Notes: generated by a model from the sequence alone, not told the origin. DNA of 40,797 nt from an uncultured Bacteroidales bacterium (GCA_903911085.1 CAIWCC010000228.1:1-40797), one strand, 5' to 3'; positions 15,322-25,451 are shown, counted from the stretch's first letter. Numbers and translations: made by a program.

Positions 15322-16842
15322 ATGAAAAAAAAGAGCGCTAACCCTACTCGATCCTATCTTTTTATCGACTTAATATTGTTGATTCTAAGTTTTTATATTG
15401 TTTTAGACTGGTTTCCTTTGTCTACACGTATTCCATTTGAAAAATATTCAATTCCTGCCATTTTCTACGCTATAGTTTGGATAATTTGCTCCTATCTTTT
15501 TGGAAGATATAGATCATTAAAAAAGCAAAAATATTTTATTTCAACATTAAGATTGTTAGATGTTTGTCTTGTTGTTTTATTGATTTTTAAGGCACTTATT
15601 TATTTTTATTTCGAAAATTATTCAAGTAATGTGTTGATAACTATTGTTATTGGAACTTTCTTGCTTAATTATTTATTCTTGTCGTTGTTTTTTGCATATC
15701 GGTATGCTGTTGATTACAACGAAGTTTTCTTTGATCCTGTTCAGGAGCGAGCTGATGCTAAAGTAAAGGTCTCAAATGAATTAGATAATGAAAGTTACAT
15801 ACAATTATGTAAAATTATACGTAATCATACTAGTAGTTCTACTCTTGGTTTTTTTCAAGATAATTTTAATCTTAAGGGTGGAAATACCATGGTGTACATT
15901 TCAACAGATTCTGAGAATTTGCAAATGACACCTAACTATCAGTATTCTACTATTATACAACTTGAACGACTGAACAATCTGCGTGGTATTAATAGAACTT
16001 TATCCATTGTAAATGAAAAATTACCCGATAATGGTGTTTTTGTGTGTTGCTTTGAAACTAAAAGTACTTACAAAAAGCGCATTCTGAATAAATATCCTAA
16101 ACGGTTGAATTACATCATTTACAGTTTTGATTATTTATTTAGAAGAATACTTCCTAAAATTGTTTTGACAAGGAAGTTATTTTTCTTATTATCAAGTGGT
16201 AAAAATAGAATTTTTTCGAAAGCAGAAGTTTTAGGTCGTTTGTATTGTCTTGGCTACGACGTTTTTAGAGAAAAAAAGATTGATGGATTAAATTATATTT
16301 TTGCACGAAGAGTAAAGCAACCTGTTTCGTATCAAAAAAAAATATATGGTCCATTAATTCGTTTACATCGTTTCGGTAAGGATGGCAAACCTTTTGAGGT
16401 ATTCAAAATGAGAACCATGCATCCCTATTCTGAATATTTACAAGGGTATATTTATGAGCGAAATAACTTACAAGATGGTGGTAAGTTTAATAAGGATTTT
16501 AGAATTACAACTTTAGGTAGATTTATGCGAAAGTATTGGGTTGATGAACTTCCAATGTTTATAAATTTATTAAAAGGCGAGATGAAATTAGTAGGAGTAA
16601 GGCCTTTAAGTGCTCAATATTTTAGTTTGTATAGTAAAGAACTTCAGGAACTTAGAGGTCATTATAAACCAGGACTTTTACCTCCATTTTATGCGGATAT
16701 GCCGCGCACACTTCCCGAAATTGAGGCATCCGAAATGACTTATCTCAAAGAATGTAAATACAAAGGTGTGATTATTACCGATATCCGCTATTTATTTAAA
16801 ATTTTAATGAATATATTGGTTAAGAAGGCTCGTAGTGCGTAG
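15322..16842 (+). CDS. Membrane sugar transferase (polyisoprenyl-phosphate phosphoglycosyl transferase)
   Basis: A 506-residue protein. About four N-terminal transmembrane helices (roughly residues 11-30, 45-62, 80-100, 104-125), a central soluble part of about 200 residues, then the bacterial sugar transferase domain: RLHRFGKDGKPFEVFKMRTM, ITTLGRFMRKYWVDELPMF with the catalytic Asp-Glu pair D408-E409, and LLKGEMKLVGVRPLS. It would load the first sugar phosphate on undecaprenyl phosphate. Unlike WcaJ-type enzymes I see no long re-entrant hydrophobic helix just before the catalytic domain; the stretch ahead (NYIFARRVKQPVSY) is polar. Related Bacteroidota enzymes share this layout. Followed after 168 bp by a Wzi-like gene. 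Confidence 0.85.
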   Translation: MKKKSANPTRSYLFIDLILLILSFYIVLDWFPLSTRIPFEKYSIPAIFYAIVWIICSYLFGRYRSLKKQKYFISTLRLLDVCLVVLLIFKALIYFYFENYSSNVLITIVIGTFLLNYLFLSLFFAYRYAVDYNEVFFDPVQERADAKVKVSNELDNESYIQLCKIIRNHTSSSTLGFFQDNFNLKGGNTMVYISTDSENLQMTPNYQYSTIIQLERLNNLRGINRTLSIVNEKLPDNGVFVCCFETKSTYKKRILNKYPKRLNYIIYSFDYLFRRILPKIVLTRKLFFLLSSGKNRIFSKAEVLGRLYCLGYDVFREKKIDGLNYIFARRVKQPVSYQKKIYGPLIRLHRFGKDGKPFEVFKMRTMHPYSEYLQGYIYERNNLQDGGKFNKDFRITTLGRFMRKYWVDELPMFINLLKGEMKLVGVRPLSAQYFSLYSKELQELRGHYKPGLLPPFYADMPRTLPEIEASEMTYLKECKYKGVIITDIRYLFKILMNILVKKARSA

Positions 16843-16846
16843 AGGA

Positions 16847-16914
16847 GTTTTGCGTTCCGTGTTCCGCGTTCCGTGTTTTGCGTTTCGTGTTTCGTGTTCC
16901 GTGTTTTGCGTTCC
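16847..16914. repeat. 7-bp tandem repeat GTTYYGY
   Basis: About ten copies of a 7-mer (GTTTTGC, GTTCCGT, GTTCCGC, GTTTCGT variants) starting 5 nt after the sugar transferase stop. No coding or regulatory function is apparent. Confidence 0.8.
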
Positions 16915-17010
16915 AATAATACTACAATTGAACCCCCTATTTGGAGCAAAGGTCTAAATATCTAATATTATATTAAATAAAACAATGAGTCAAACCTATA
17001 AACTTCAAAT

Positions 17011-18720
17011 ATGAAACAAGGTATTTTAGTTCTTCTAACTCTTTTTTCATCCTTGTTAATCTCAGCTCAGGATATACCGCAACATATATCATATTCACGT
17101 ATTTACGATTTGTTGGATGAGTTGGCTACTGATAAAATTATTGAATTAAATTCAGTGGCAAAACCATATTCACGGATTTTTATTGCTGAAAAACTTTTAG
17201 AAGCAAAAAAGAAAAGCTTGAATAATCGTCAGGCAAAAGAGGTAGATTTTTTTCTCAATGAATTTGCTTTGGAGCAGGATAAATTGCCTGATTCACATCT
17301 AAATATTTGGAAAAATGAATTGTCTTCGGCTGCCTTTATTCAACCTGCTTTTCATTATCGTGACACAATTCTTAGGGCGCGAATTACCCCTTTGCTTGGT
17401 ATGCATATTACTAAAAATGCGAATGGAAATATCATAAAACGTTGGTATGGAGCTGAATTTCAGGCAATGATGGGCAAACATCTTAGTGTTTTTGGTAGTT
17501 TGCGCGATATTTCGTTTGAAGGACCATTGTTGGCGCGTCCTGCATATTTAAATGATTATCAGGGGTGTGAGTATAAAGAGTCCACAGCAGCTGCAGGTGG
17601 TGGCGATTTTAGCGATTCACGTGGCGGTATTAAATATGCATGGAACTGGGGTTCGGTAGGTTTAGTAAAAGACAATGTGGTGTGGGGTGATAACTATCAT
17701 GGCTCTAACATATTATCGGGTCGTGCACCATCATTTCCAATGCTAACATTACACTTAAAACCAGCAAAATGGTTAGAGATGCAGTATTTTCATGGTTGGC
17801 TTGTTTCCAATCAAATTGATAGTACACGGTATTATATCGACAATGTGAACAAAAAGCAATATCGAATGGCAAATAAGTTTATGGCTGCCAATATGTTTAC
17901 ATTTACACCGGTGCGTCATTTGAACATTTCAGTTGGAAATTCCATTATATATGCAGAGCCAAACGTGCAAGCTGCTTATTTTATTCCAATTGCTTTTTAC
18001 AAATCACTCGACCATACTTTAACTAAAGGTTTAGCCATCGAAAATCAAAATTCACAGGTGTTTTTTAATGTCAGCTCACACAATATCAAACATTTACATT
18101 TGTATAGTTCAGTGTATGTCGACGAAGTTAATTTTGCTAGATTTAAACCAAGTAATCCTCAAAATAATCCCTATTCGATAAAAGTTGGAGCTAATGTAAA
18201 TAATTTTCTAATTAATAACATTTCGTTGGTTGGCGAATTTACTCGAAGTAATATTTCTAATTACAAACATTCAATACCTGTTCTTACTTGGGCATCAAAT
18301 GGTTATAATATGGGACATTACCTGGGTGATAATTCTCAAGAAATGTATTTTGCATTACGTTATAAACCATTTAGAGGATTAGATTTTGGCGTATCGTACA
18401 CCGATGCAAAACATGGAAATGAGTATTCGTATAATCGTGCCAATATTCTTGAAATTATAAGTCAGCCTGTGTTAGGCGATATTATTTGGACTAACAAGAC
18501 TTTGGGCTTCAATGCTCAATATGAAGTGTTCAGTAACGCTTACGCGCTTGTAAATGTGGCTTATAGCAATATTCAAGGACATGATGCAACTTCGTCTCGT
18601 ATTGAAGGTGAAGCTAAAGCTGCAGACCGAACAGCCGAAAAATACTTAAACCTCTTTACTCCGGCTTATTTACAAGGCAAAAATACAACAATTACCGTAG
18701 GTTTTGGTTTTGGTTTTTAA
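17011..18720 (+). CDS. Wzi-family capsule assembly outer-membrane protein
   Basis: A 569-residue protein with a signal peptide (MKQGILVLLTLFSSLLISAQ) and many alternating-hydrophobic strands ending in the aromatic tail TITVGFGFGF, as expected of an outer-membrane beta barrel. The pattern WGSVGLVKDNVVWGDNYHGS, then SGRAPSFPMLTLHL and YFHGWL fits the capsule assembly protein Wzi family, which helps anchor capsule or exopolysaccharide at the cell surface. It sits after the sugar transferase and 34 bp before coaE. The family length in Bacteroidota (about 480-600) fits a complete gene. Confidence 0.8.
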   Translation: MKQGILVLLTLFSSLLISAQDIPQHISYSRIYDLLDELATDKIIELNSVAKPYSRIFIAEKLLEAKKKSLNNRQAKEVDFFLNEFALEQDKLPDSHLNIWKNELSSAAFIQPAFHYRDTILRARITPLLGMHITKNANGNIIKRWYGAEFQAMMGKHLSVFGSLRDISFEGPLLARPAYLNDYQGCEYKESTAAAGGGDFSDSRGGIKYAWNWGSVGLVKDNVVWGDNYHGSNILSGRAPSFPMLTLHLKPAKWLEMQYFHGWLVSNQIDSTRYYIDNVNKKQYRMANKFMAANMFTFTPVRHLNISVGNSIIYAEPNVQAAYFIPIAFYKSLDHTLTKGLAIENQNSQVFFNVSSHNIKHLHLYSSVYVDEVNFARFKPSNPQNNPYSIKVGANVNNFLINNISLVGEFTRSNISNYKHSIPVLTWASNGYNMGHYLGDNSQEMYFALRYKPFRGLDFGVSYTDAKHGNEYSYNRANILEIISQPVLGDIIWTNKTLGFNAQYEVFSNAYALVNVAYSNIQGHDATSSRIEGEAKAADRTAEKYLNLFTPAYLQGKNTTITVGFGFGF

Positions 18721-18754
18721 TTAGTTAGTAGTTACGAGTTACAAGTGAAAAAAA

Positions 18755-19354
18755 ATGAAATCTCCAATAATTATAGGTATTACAGGTGGCATTGGTGGTG
18801 GAAAAACAACGCTATCTGACAATTTACGCGCTGTAGGTTATTTTGTTTATGATTCTGATTTGGAGGCGCGGCGGTTGCAAAATGAAAATTCAATTATTCG
18901 AAATCAACTTTTGGAAGTATTTGGAAACGATATTTATGCTGATAATGAATTAAATAGAAAATTATTGGCAAATTTGGTATTTGGCAAACCCGATTTATTA
19001 GCAAAGCTCAACTCAATAGTTCATCCAGTAGTAAGAAATGATTTCCATTTATGGACTGAGTTACATAAATCAGAGAAACTACTTTTTATGGAATCTGCTA
19101 TATTGTTCGAGAGTGGCTTTAATGAGTTAGTTGATAAGGTTATAGTAATGACAGCCTCTGAGGAAATAAGGATAGCTAGAGTAATTAAACGTGATGGTTC
19201 CACCCTTGAGCAAGTTAAGGCTCGAATGTCACATCAATTGAAAGATGAAGTTAAAATTTCAAAAGCCGATTTTGTCATACATTCCGATGATAATCAACCT
19301 TTAGTAAATAAAATGCATTTTATTATTCAAGAGTTATTGGCACAAACTTCTTAA
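18755..19354 (+). CDS. coaE: Dephospho-CoA kinase
   Basis: A 199-residue protein for the last step of coenzyme A synthesis: ATP-dependent phosphorylation of dephospho-CoA at the 3'-hydroxyl. The P-loop GITGGIGGGKTT is at residues 8-19, D34 in YDSDLEARR is the usual catalytic Asp region, HPVVR is the CoA-binding motif, and ESAILFESGF and RDGSTLEQVKARMSHQ match the lid. Full length. It follows the Wzi gene by 34 bp and may share its transcript. Its 3' side carries a MITE copy and a shared terminator with thrS. Confidence 0.95.
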   Translation: MKSPIIIGITGGIGGGKTTLSDNLRAVGYFVYDSDLEARRLQNENSIIRNQLLEVFGNDIYADNELNRKLLANLVFGKPDLLAKLNSIVHPVVRNDFHLWTELHKSEKLLFMESAILFESGFNELVDKVIVMTASEEIRIARVIKRDGSTLEQVKARMSHQLKDEVKISKADFVIHSDDNQPLVNKMHFIIQELLAQTS

Positions 19355-19360
19355 TTTAAT

Positions 19361-19608
19361 TTTATTGTTGTCCGGAAAAAACAAAGGAAAAAATAATGTC
19401 GCCCCGATGGGGCTTATTGACAATTCTAATTCATTGACTACCATAATGTCGCTTCTCCGAAGCTATTTATAAAAAGTCCCATCGGGACGAAATTATGGTA
19501 GAAAATATGCAAAAACAAAATCTAAGCCCCATCGGGGCGAAATTATCTCAAAGCATTATTGGAAGCGGTTTTTCAGATGTAAAATAAAAAGTTTATCGGT
19601 CTACAATA
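19361..19608. repeat. MITE-like element, copy 2
   Basis: Partner of 577-825. It begins TTTATTGTTGTCCGG just after coaE. Its hairpins are GCCCCGATGGGGC (19401-19413), GTCCCATCGGGAC and GCCCCATCGGGGC (19526-19538). Against copy 1, two stem positions changed on both sides and kept pairing. Confidence 0.65.
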
Positions 19609-19620
19609 TATACAAACAAA

Positions 19621-19651
19621 AAAATGCGAATCGGCTTTCGATTCGCATTTT
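19621..19651. terminator. Bidirectional terminator between coaE and thrS
   Basis: AAAATGCGAATCG (19621-19633) is perfectly complementary to CGATTCGCATTTT (19639-19651) with a 5-nt loop, and A/T runs flank it. It lies 18 nt past the thrS stop. Confidence 0.9.
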
Positions 19652-19669
19652 CATTTATAAGATATTCAG

Positions 19670-21616
19670 TTAGTTGTTGTATTGATTAACTAGACTTTCA
19701 ACTTCGTCGGTTATCAATTTTGCAAATTCAGCTACTTTCATACTTCCTTTGTCGCCTTCACCTTGACGGCGAACTGAAACTTCGTTATTTTCGGCTTCTT
19801 TTTCCCCAACGATTAGCATATATGGAATTCGTTTCAATTCGTTATCACGAATTTTACGTCCAATTTTCTCATTTCTATCATCCACAGTTACACGAATGTC
19901 TTGTGCATTCATTTCTTTTGCAATTTGGAACGCATAATCGTTGAATTTTTCGCTGATTGGCAAAATAACAACTTGGTCGGGCGTCAACCACAAAGGAAAT
20001 TTACCAGCAGTATGTTCAATAAGCACTGCCACAAAGCGTTCCATAGAACCAAATGGGGCACGGTGAATCATTACTGGGCGGTGTTTTTGATTGTCTTCGC
20101 CTGTGTATTCAAGTTCAAAACGTTCAGGCAAGTTATAATCTACCTGAATAGTTCCCAATTGCCATTTACGACCGATAGCATCACGAACCATAAAGTCAAG
20201 TTTAGGACCATAAAATGCAGCCTCACCAGTTTCTACTTTGGCTTTTAAACCTTTTGCTTCGCAAGCTTCGATAATTGCGCTTTCGGCTTTTTCCCAATTT
20301 TCATCAGAGCCAATATATTTTTCAGTATTATTTGGGTCGCGCAAAGAAATTTGAGCTTCAAAGTTTTCAAATTCCAAAGCTTTGAAAATAATAAAGATAA
20401 TATCCATTACTTTCAAAAATTCTTCTTTCAATTGGTCGGGACGACAGAAAATGTGTGCATCATCTTGTGTAAAACTTCGCACTCGTGTCAAACCATGTAA
20501 CTCGCCACTTTGCTCATAACGATATACAGTTCCAAATTCTGCAAAACGCAAAGGAAGATCTTTGTATGAGCGTGGTTTGAATTTGTAAATTTCGCAGTGG
20601 TGTGGGCAATTCATTGGTTTCAACAAATATTCTTCACCCTCTTCTGGTGTGTGAATAGGTTGAAACGAATCTTTTCCATATTTTGCGTAGTGACCCGAAG
20701 TAACATATAATTGCTTATTACCAATGTGTGGAGTCATTACTTGTTGATAGTCGAATCGACGTTGAATTTTCTTCAAGAAATCTTCTAAACGCAGGCGCAA
20801 AGCCGTACCACGTGGCAGCCACATTGGTAAGCCTTTACCGACTTTTTCGGAAAACATAAATAATTCAAGCTCTTTTCCAATTTTTCGATGATCACGTTTT
20901 TTTGCTTCTTCAAGCATTACCAAGTATTCGTCTAGCATTTTTTTCTTAGGGAAAGTAATGCCGTAAATACGTGTTAATTGCTTGCGTTTTTCGTCGCCAC
21001 GCCAGTATGCACCAGCTACACTTAAAACTTTAATGGCCTTAATATCTGCTGTAGATGGTAAATGCGGTCCACGACAAAGATCGGTAAATTTACCTTGTGT
21101 ATACAATGTAATTGTTCCATCAGCTAAGTCGTTAATCATCTCTGTTTTATACACTTCACCAATGGCTCCAAATCTTTCTAAAGCTTCGTTTTTACTAATG
21201 TCGGAGCGGACAATTGATTCTTTGCGTGCTACTATTTCTACCATTTTGGCTTCAATAGTTGGTAAGTCGGTTTCTTTAATTGTAACTTCGCCTGGATCTA
21301 CATCATAATAAAATCCATTTTCGATAGCTGGTCCTATACCAAATTTTGTATTTGGATATAATTCTTGAAGTGCTTCGGCCATTAAGTGCGCTGAGGAGTG
21401 CCAAAAAGCATGTTTTGCTTCTTCATCGTCCCATTTGTGCAATTTAATAGCTGAATCATTTTCGATTGGACGTGTTAAGTCCCAAATTTCTTCATTTACT
21501 GTGATAGCAAGCACTTCTTGTGCTAAGCGAGAGCTGATACTTTCAGCTAGTTGTAGTCCAGTTATGCCTTTGGCAAATTCACGTACTGAACCATCGGGGA
21601 ATGTAATTTTTATCAT
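19670..21616 (-). CDS. thrS: Threonyl-tRNA synthetase
   Basis: A 648-residue class II synthetase that charges tRNA-Thr. Order seen: N-terminal TGS domain ([20 protein letters not shown]), the editing domain with the HxxxH zinc motif in [12 protein letters not shown], the catalytic core with [14 protein letters not shown], motif 2 [19 protein letters not shown] and motif 3 region [17 protein letters not shown], then the anticodon-binding domain ([15 protein letters not shown] onward). Length is usual for the family. Transcribed alone; a -7-like box TACCTTTG lies at 21659-21666 on the minus strand. Confidence 0.97.
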   Translation of the reverse strand: MIKITFPDGSVREFAKGITGLQLAESISSRLAQEVLAITVNEEIWDLTRPIENDSAIKLHKWDDEEAKHAFWHSSAHLMAEALQELYPNTKFGIGPAIENGFYYDVDPGEVTIKETDLPTIEAKMVEIVARKESIVRSDISKNEALERFGAIGEVYKTEMINDLADGTITLYTQGKFTDLCRGPHLPSTADIKAIKVLSVAGAYWRGDEKRKQLTRIYGITFPKKKMLDEYLVMLEEAKKRDHRKIGKELELFMFSEKVGKGLPMWLPRGTALRLRLEDFLKKIQRRFDYQQVMTPHIGNKQLYVTSGHYAKYGKDSFQPIHTPEEGEEYLLKPMNCPHHCEIYKFKPRSYKDLPLRFAEFGTVYRYEQSGELHGLTRVRSFTQDDAHIFCRPDQLKEEFLKVMDIIFIIFKALEFENFEAQISLRDPNNTEKYIGSDENWEKAESAIIEACEAKGLKAKVETGEAAFYGPKLDFMVRDAIGRKWQLGTIQVDYNLPERFELEYTGEDNQKHRPVMIHRAPFGSMERFVAVLIEHTAGKFPLWLTPDQVVILPISEKFNDYAFQIAKEMNAQDIRVTVDDRNEKIGRKIRDNELKRIPYMLIVGEKEAENNEVSVRRQGEGDKGSMKVAEFAKLITDEVESLVNQYNN

Positions 21617-21658
21617 GTGTTTTGAACCTTACAAATGGTTTTTTTTAATTTGAAATGC

Positions 21659-21666
21659 AAAGGTAC
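21659..21666 (-). promoter_or_regulatory. Candidate -7 box of thrS
   Basis: On the minus strand the sequence is TACCTTTG, matching TAnnTTTG, 43 bp upstream of the thrS ATG. No -33 TTTG at the right distance was seen. Confidence 0.5.
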
Positions 21667-21873
21667 TGAAAATTGTTGAAACGTTTGAAGTTTTAGAATG
21701 CTTAAAATCTATAATTTTGAAAAAAAACTATTCGATTAAAAATCTACTTCGAAAAATTCAGAATGAGTGTAATTATGTATTTGGAAAAAAAATAATCTGA
21801 ATATATAATGAATAATATTCAGATTATTAATTGTCTAAATCGAACTTAATTTTCTTGTATAACAAATTAATGT

Positions 21874-22932
21874 TTAAAGTTCCGTCTTCTCAACTTGAAT
21901 TGTTTGAGTTGGAAACGCAAATTGAATTCCAGATTCTTTGAATGTTTTTAGAATATGTGAATTTACAAAAGAAGTTGTATCCATTATATCACCCTTTTTC
22001 TTGATAAAATATACATAAGTAATTACAAGTGCAAAATCAGAGAAATCTGTAAATGAAGCGGTAATATCTTTGTTGTCAACGTGTTGTACGAATTGTGGAA
22101 CGTTTTTTAGAATTTCCAAAGCCTCATTCATTTTCTCTGGCGAAGTTTTATATGTCAATCCAAGTTTCATTAAAACCCTGCGCATTGGTTCATCAGTAAT
22201 ATTTTCGATAGGCGCATCTACCATTTTAAAATTGGGAATAGTTACCAATCGTTTTTCCAAAGTTCGTATACGTGTGCTTCTAATTCCAATATCTTCGACA
22301 AAACCTTCAAATTTATCTACTTTTACTCTATCGCCAATACGAAATGGACGGTCGGTAAAAATGGTAATACCACCAAAAATGTTTTTAATAGTATCTTGTG
22401 CTGCCAATGCAAATGCCAAACCACCAATACCCAAACCACCAAGTAATGCACGAACATCAACTCCAATGCTGTTTAGCGCCATAACTGCTCCAATAGCCCA
22501 AATAACAGTCAAAATCGTTCTTCTAATAATTGATATTAGATGTGAATCTAATCTTCCAATTTTTCCTTCACCTGTTTTTGGAATCCAATATTCTTCTATC
22601 AAAGCATTCACCAATCGTGCTACAAACCAAGTAACATTCAGTACAATAAGTATTTGATAAGAAACAAATATGATTTTTTCGAAATTTGCATCTAAATTTA
22701 AGCGTTTTGTTGCTATCCAAATTGCAAAAAGCGCAATACCAAATAATACTGGTGCTTGCAACATTCTAAATAAAATATCATCAAGCCGATTATTTGTTTT
22801 TGCTGTCAATTTCTGAATAACATGCTTATTTAATAGGATGATTATTTTGTTAAGAACCATTGCGCCAACTATAATAGCCAATGAAATTAACCAGTCATGA
22901 GAAGTGTTACCGTAATAAACTTGATTAAGCAT
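21874..22932 (-). CDS. MscS-family mechanosensitive channel
   Basis: A 352-residue membrane protein with about five transmembrane helices in the first 180 residues, the last being the glycine/alanine-rich pore helix ALLGGLGIGGLAFALAAQDT, followed by the MscS beta domain (FGGITIFTDRPFRIGDRVKV, GFVEDIGIRSTRIRTLEKRL, TIPNFKMVDAPIENIT). It opens under membrane tension to release solutes. The start lies 45 bp after the NAD synthetase gene on the same strand, so the two may share a transcript. No terminator hairpin was found in the 257 bp between it and thrS. Confidence 0.92.
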   Translation of the reverse strand: MLNQVYYGNTSHDWLISLAIIVGAMVLNKIIILLNKHVIQKLTAKTNNRLDDILFRMLQAPVLFGIALFAIWIATKRLNLDANFEKIIFVSYQILIVLNVTWFVARLVNALIEEYWIPKTGEGKIGRLDSHLISIIRRTILTVIWAIGAVMALNSIGVDVRALLGGLGIGGLAFALAAQDTIKNIFGGITIFTDRPFRIGDRVKVDKFEGFVEDIGIRSTRIRTLEKRLVTIPNFKMVDAPIENITDEPMRRVLMKLGLTYKTSPEKMNEALEILKNVPQFVQHVDNKDITASFTDFSDFALVITYVYFIKKKGDIMDTTSFVNSHILKTFKESGIQFAFPTQTIQVEKTEL

Positions 22933-22977
22933 AAAAATTTGTTGAAATGTAAATAAAATATTTAATATATATGATGT

Positions 22978-24876
22978 TTAATTGTCTAAAGTAAAAGCTA
23001 TAGCATCACTCGGCATACGCCAATCGCCACGTGGTGAAAGGTTTATTGATCCCACTTTAGGTCCATCGGGCATGCAAGAGCGTTTGAATTGTTGGGCAAA
23101 AAAGCGACGTAGAAAAATTTTAAGCCATTTTTCAATAATATCTTTGGTGTATAAGTTATCGAATGCATTTTGGGCTAAAAAGAGTATTTTTGCTGGAGAA
23201 AAACCAAAACGAACGAAATAGTACAAAAAGAAATCATGCAATTCGTAAGGGCCAACAATATCTTCAGTTTTTTGCGCAATATCACCATTTTCGTCTGCTG
23301 GTAGTAATTCTGGACTTACTGGAGTATTGAGTATATCGTTCAAAATCAATTTGGAAGTTGAGTCAAGTTCATTTGAAACCCAGTCGACAAGATATCTCAC
23401 CAATGTTTTTGGAACACCGCTATTTACTCCATACATCGACATTTGGTCGCCATTATAAGTTGCCCATCCAAGTGCTAGTTCCGATAAATCACCAGTTCCA
23501 ATCACAATTCCATTGTGCTTGTTGGCAATATCCATAAGTATTTGAGTTCGTTCTCTGGCTTGGGTGTTTTCGTAAGTTACATCGTGCTGATTTTGATCGT
23601 GTTGTATGTCTTTGAAGTGCTGAATGCAAGCATCCTTGATAGATATTTCGAGCATGGTTATTCCTAGCGATTTCATCAAATTTACTGCATTATTGTAAGT
23701 TCTGTCGGTTGTTCCAAAACCAGGCATTGTAATTCCTATGATACGTTTTCGATCGAAGCCAAGTTTATCGGCAGTTTTTACACAAACAAGCAATGCTAAT
23801 GTAGAATCGAGACCTCCAGAAATGCCTAGAACCACATTTTCGGAATGTGTGTGTGTCCAACGTTTTGCTAAACCACCTACTTGAATGGAGAATATCTCGT
23901 GGCAACTTTCTTCGCGATTTGAGATTGGTGGAACAAATGGATGCTTGTTAAATTTGCGCTTCAAGTCGAAATGAATAAAATGAGCGTCTTCTATTTTTAT
24001 CGTTCTATAATCTTGAGTTGATTTATCGTTTGCAAAATTTGTATTTCGCAATCTGTCAGCTTGGAGACGTTCAATATCTATTTCGCTTACAATTAGTTGC
24101 GACTCGAAAGAAAATCGTTCAGCATTGGCAATGATTTTACCATTTTCGGCTATCAGTCCATTTCCCGCAAAAACTACATCTGTTGTCGATTCACCAGCGC
24201 CTGCCGATGCATAAACATAACCAGCTATACAACGAGCTGATTGTTGCTCAATGAGTTGACGAAGATATTGGTGTTTGCCAATTAATTCATTACTTGCTGA
24301 TAGGTTGAAAATTATGTCGGCACCATGCAAAACTTGTTGTGAGCTTGGTGGAATTGGCATCCAAAGGTCTTCACATAATTCTATTCCGAAAGTGAATTTT
24401 CCATCAGAGAATAATAAATCTGTACCAAAAGGTACATTTTCGCCCGATAATTTTAAATTTTGTGATTGAACTTGATTACCAGATGTGAACCAACGTTTTT
24501 CGTAGAATTCGTTGTGGTTGGGTAAATTTGTTTTAGGTACAACTCCCAATATATGACCACCTTGAAGTATTACTGCTGTGTTGAATAATTTGTTTTCAAA
24601 CCGAATGGGCATGCCTACAATTGCAACTGCAGTGGTTGAAAACGTTAGCATTTGTAATTCAATTAAAGCTTTCTCGGCATCTGAAAGTAATTGTTGTTGA
24701 AAAAAAAGATCGGCACAAGTATAACTCGTTATTGACAATTCGGGAAAGCAAATAACTTGCACTTCTTGATTTTCAGCTTGACGAATTAAGTCAGCCATTT
24801 CTCCAACATTATAAATACAATCGGCTACCCTTAGTTTTGGAATAGCTGCAGCAACACGTACAAAACCGTTATTCAT
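22978..24876 (-). CDS. nadE: Glutamine-dependent NAD+ synthetase
   Basis: A 632-residue two-domain enzyme making NAD+ from deamido-NAD+ with ATP and glutamine. The N-terminal nitrilase-like glutaminase has the Glu-Lys-Cys triad in CFPELSITSY, VPKTNLPNHNEFYEKRWF and FGIELCEDLW. The C-terminal synthetase has the PP-loop GISGGLDSTLAL and the motif GTGDLSELALGWATYNGD. Length agrees with the long bacterial form. ATG start; 24877-24990 upstream is low-complexity sequence. It appears to lead a two-gene unit with the MscS channel. Confidence 0.96.
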   Translation of the reverse strand: MNNGFVRVAAAIPKLRVADCIYNVGEMADLIRQAENQEVQVICFPELSITSYTCADLFFQQQLLSDAEKALIELQMLTFSTTAVAIVGMPIRFENKLFNTAVILQGGHILGVVPKTNLPNHNEFYEKRWFTSGNQVQSQNLKLSGENVPFGTDLLFSDGKFTFGIELCEDLWMPIPPSSQQVLHGADIIFNLSASNELIGKHQYLRQLIEQQSARCIAGYVYASAGAGESTTDVVFAGNGLIAENGKIIANAERFSFESQLIVSEIDIERLQADRLRNTNFANDKSTQDYRTIKIEDAHFIHFDLKRKFNKHPFVPPISNREESCHEIFSIQVGGLAKRWTHTHSENVVLGISGGLDSTLALLVCVKTADKLGFDRKRIIGITMPGFGTTDRTYNNAVNLMKSLGITMLEISIKDACIQHFKDIQHDQNQHDVTYENTQARERTQILMDIANKHNGIVIGTGDLSELALGWATYNGDQMSMYGVNSGVPKTLVRYLVDWVSNELDSTSKLILNDILNTPVSPELLPADENGDIAQKTEDIVGPYELHDFFLYYFVRFGFSPAKILFLAQNAFDNLYTKDIIEKWLKIFLRRFFAQQFKRSCMPDGPKVGSINLSPRGDWRMPSDAIAFTLDN

Positions 24877-24881
24877 AATTA

Positions 24882-24990
24882 ATTAATGATTAGTGGTTAA
24901 TGATAAGTGATTAATGATAAGTTGTTTTACAAACCTCTCAAACATTTCAAACCACTCAAACCTTTCAAACTCTTCAAACCTTTTAAACTC
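24882..24990. repeat. Low-complexity tandem repeats
   Basis: Two kinds lie side by side. TTAATGATAAGTGA-like units fill about 24882-24921. About seven copies of a 9-mer CAAACYNYT fill 24930-24990 and run into the end of the DUF2721 gene. Translated on the minus strand the 9-mers give a GLKSLKGL-type string, which I do not take as a gene. Confidence 0.75.
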
Positions 24991-25390
24991 CCTTTTTCCC
25001 TTTCTCCATGTCGCTCAAATATATTTCGAGTGATTTGGCTGAGATATGAATTTCCCAAACCGAAAGTGACAATGAAATTATGAGTAATAATATGGCAAAT
25101 CCAAAAACATAAGCAGAAATAATGTGAAGTCCCAAATAGATAAGAAACATAGTAATTACGCACATCAATAGGCTCGCTACACCCAACATTTGCATGTTTT
25201 TTGTAAGGTAAAGCCGTTTTCGAAGATTCATAATTTGAGCATGAGTAATTGCCGAATGATCTTCCATATAACGGTCTTTGAGTGTACGAACCAGCTGTGC
25301 ATACGATAAAAACCTATTGGTAAATGCAAGTAAAATTAGCGAAATAGCCGAAAATAAAAATGTTGGTGTTATAAGAGTTAGTTCTTCCAT
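24983..25390 (-). CDS. DUF2721 family membrane protein
   Basis: With the preferred start at 25390 (MEELTLITPTFLFSAISL) the product is 135 residues. It has three transmembrane helices: about residues 5-25, 72-92 and 98-120, with a charged loop LVRTLKDRYMEDHS after the first. This matches DUF2721, a family of small bacterial membrane proteins of unknown function. An upstream ATG at 25417 adds nine residues and is less likely. It lies between the flavodiiron gene and nadE on the same strand. Confidence 0.75.
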   Translation of the reverse strand: MEELTLITPTFLFSAISLILLAFTNRFLSYAQLVRTLKDRYMEDHSAITHAQIMNLRKRLYLTKNMQMLGVASLLMCVITMFLIYLGLHIISAYVFGFAILLLIISLSLSVWEIHISAKSLEIYLSDMEKGKKGV

Positions 25391-25451
25391 AATATGATTA
25401 TAATTTATAATTACCAAAACATTCTATAGTCAACATTTTATTAATCAAAGC

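Noticed and set aside
19901-20248. Plus-strand ORFs inside thrS
   Set aside because: They are antisense shadows of a full-length synthetase.
24927-25163. Minus-strand ORF ending in GLKSLKGLSGL
   Set aside because: It is out of frame with the DUF2721 gene and its end is the 9-mer repeat.
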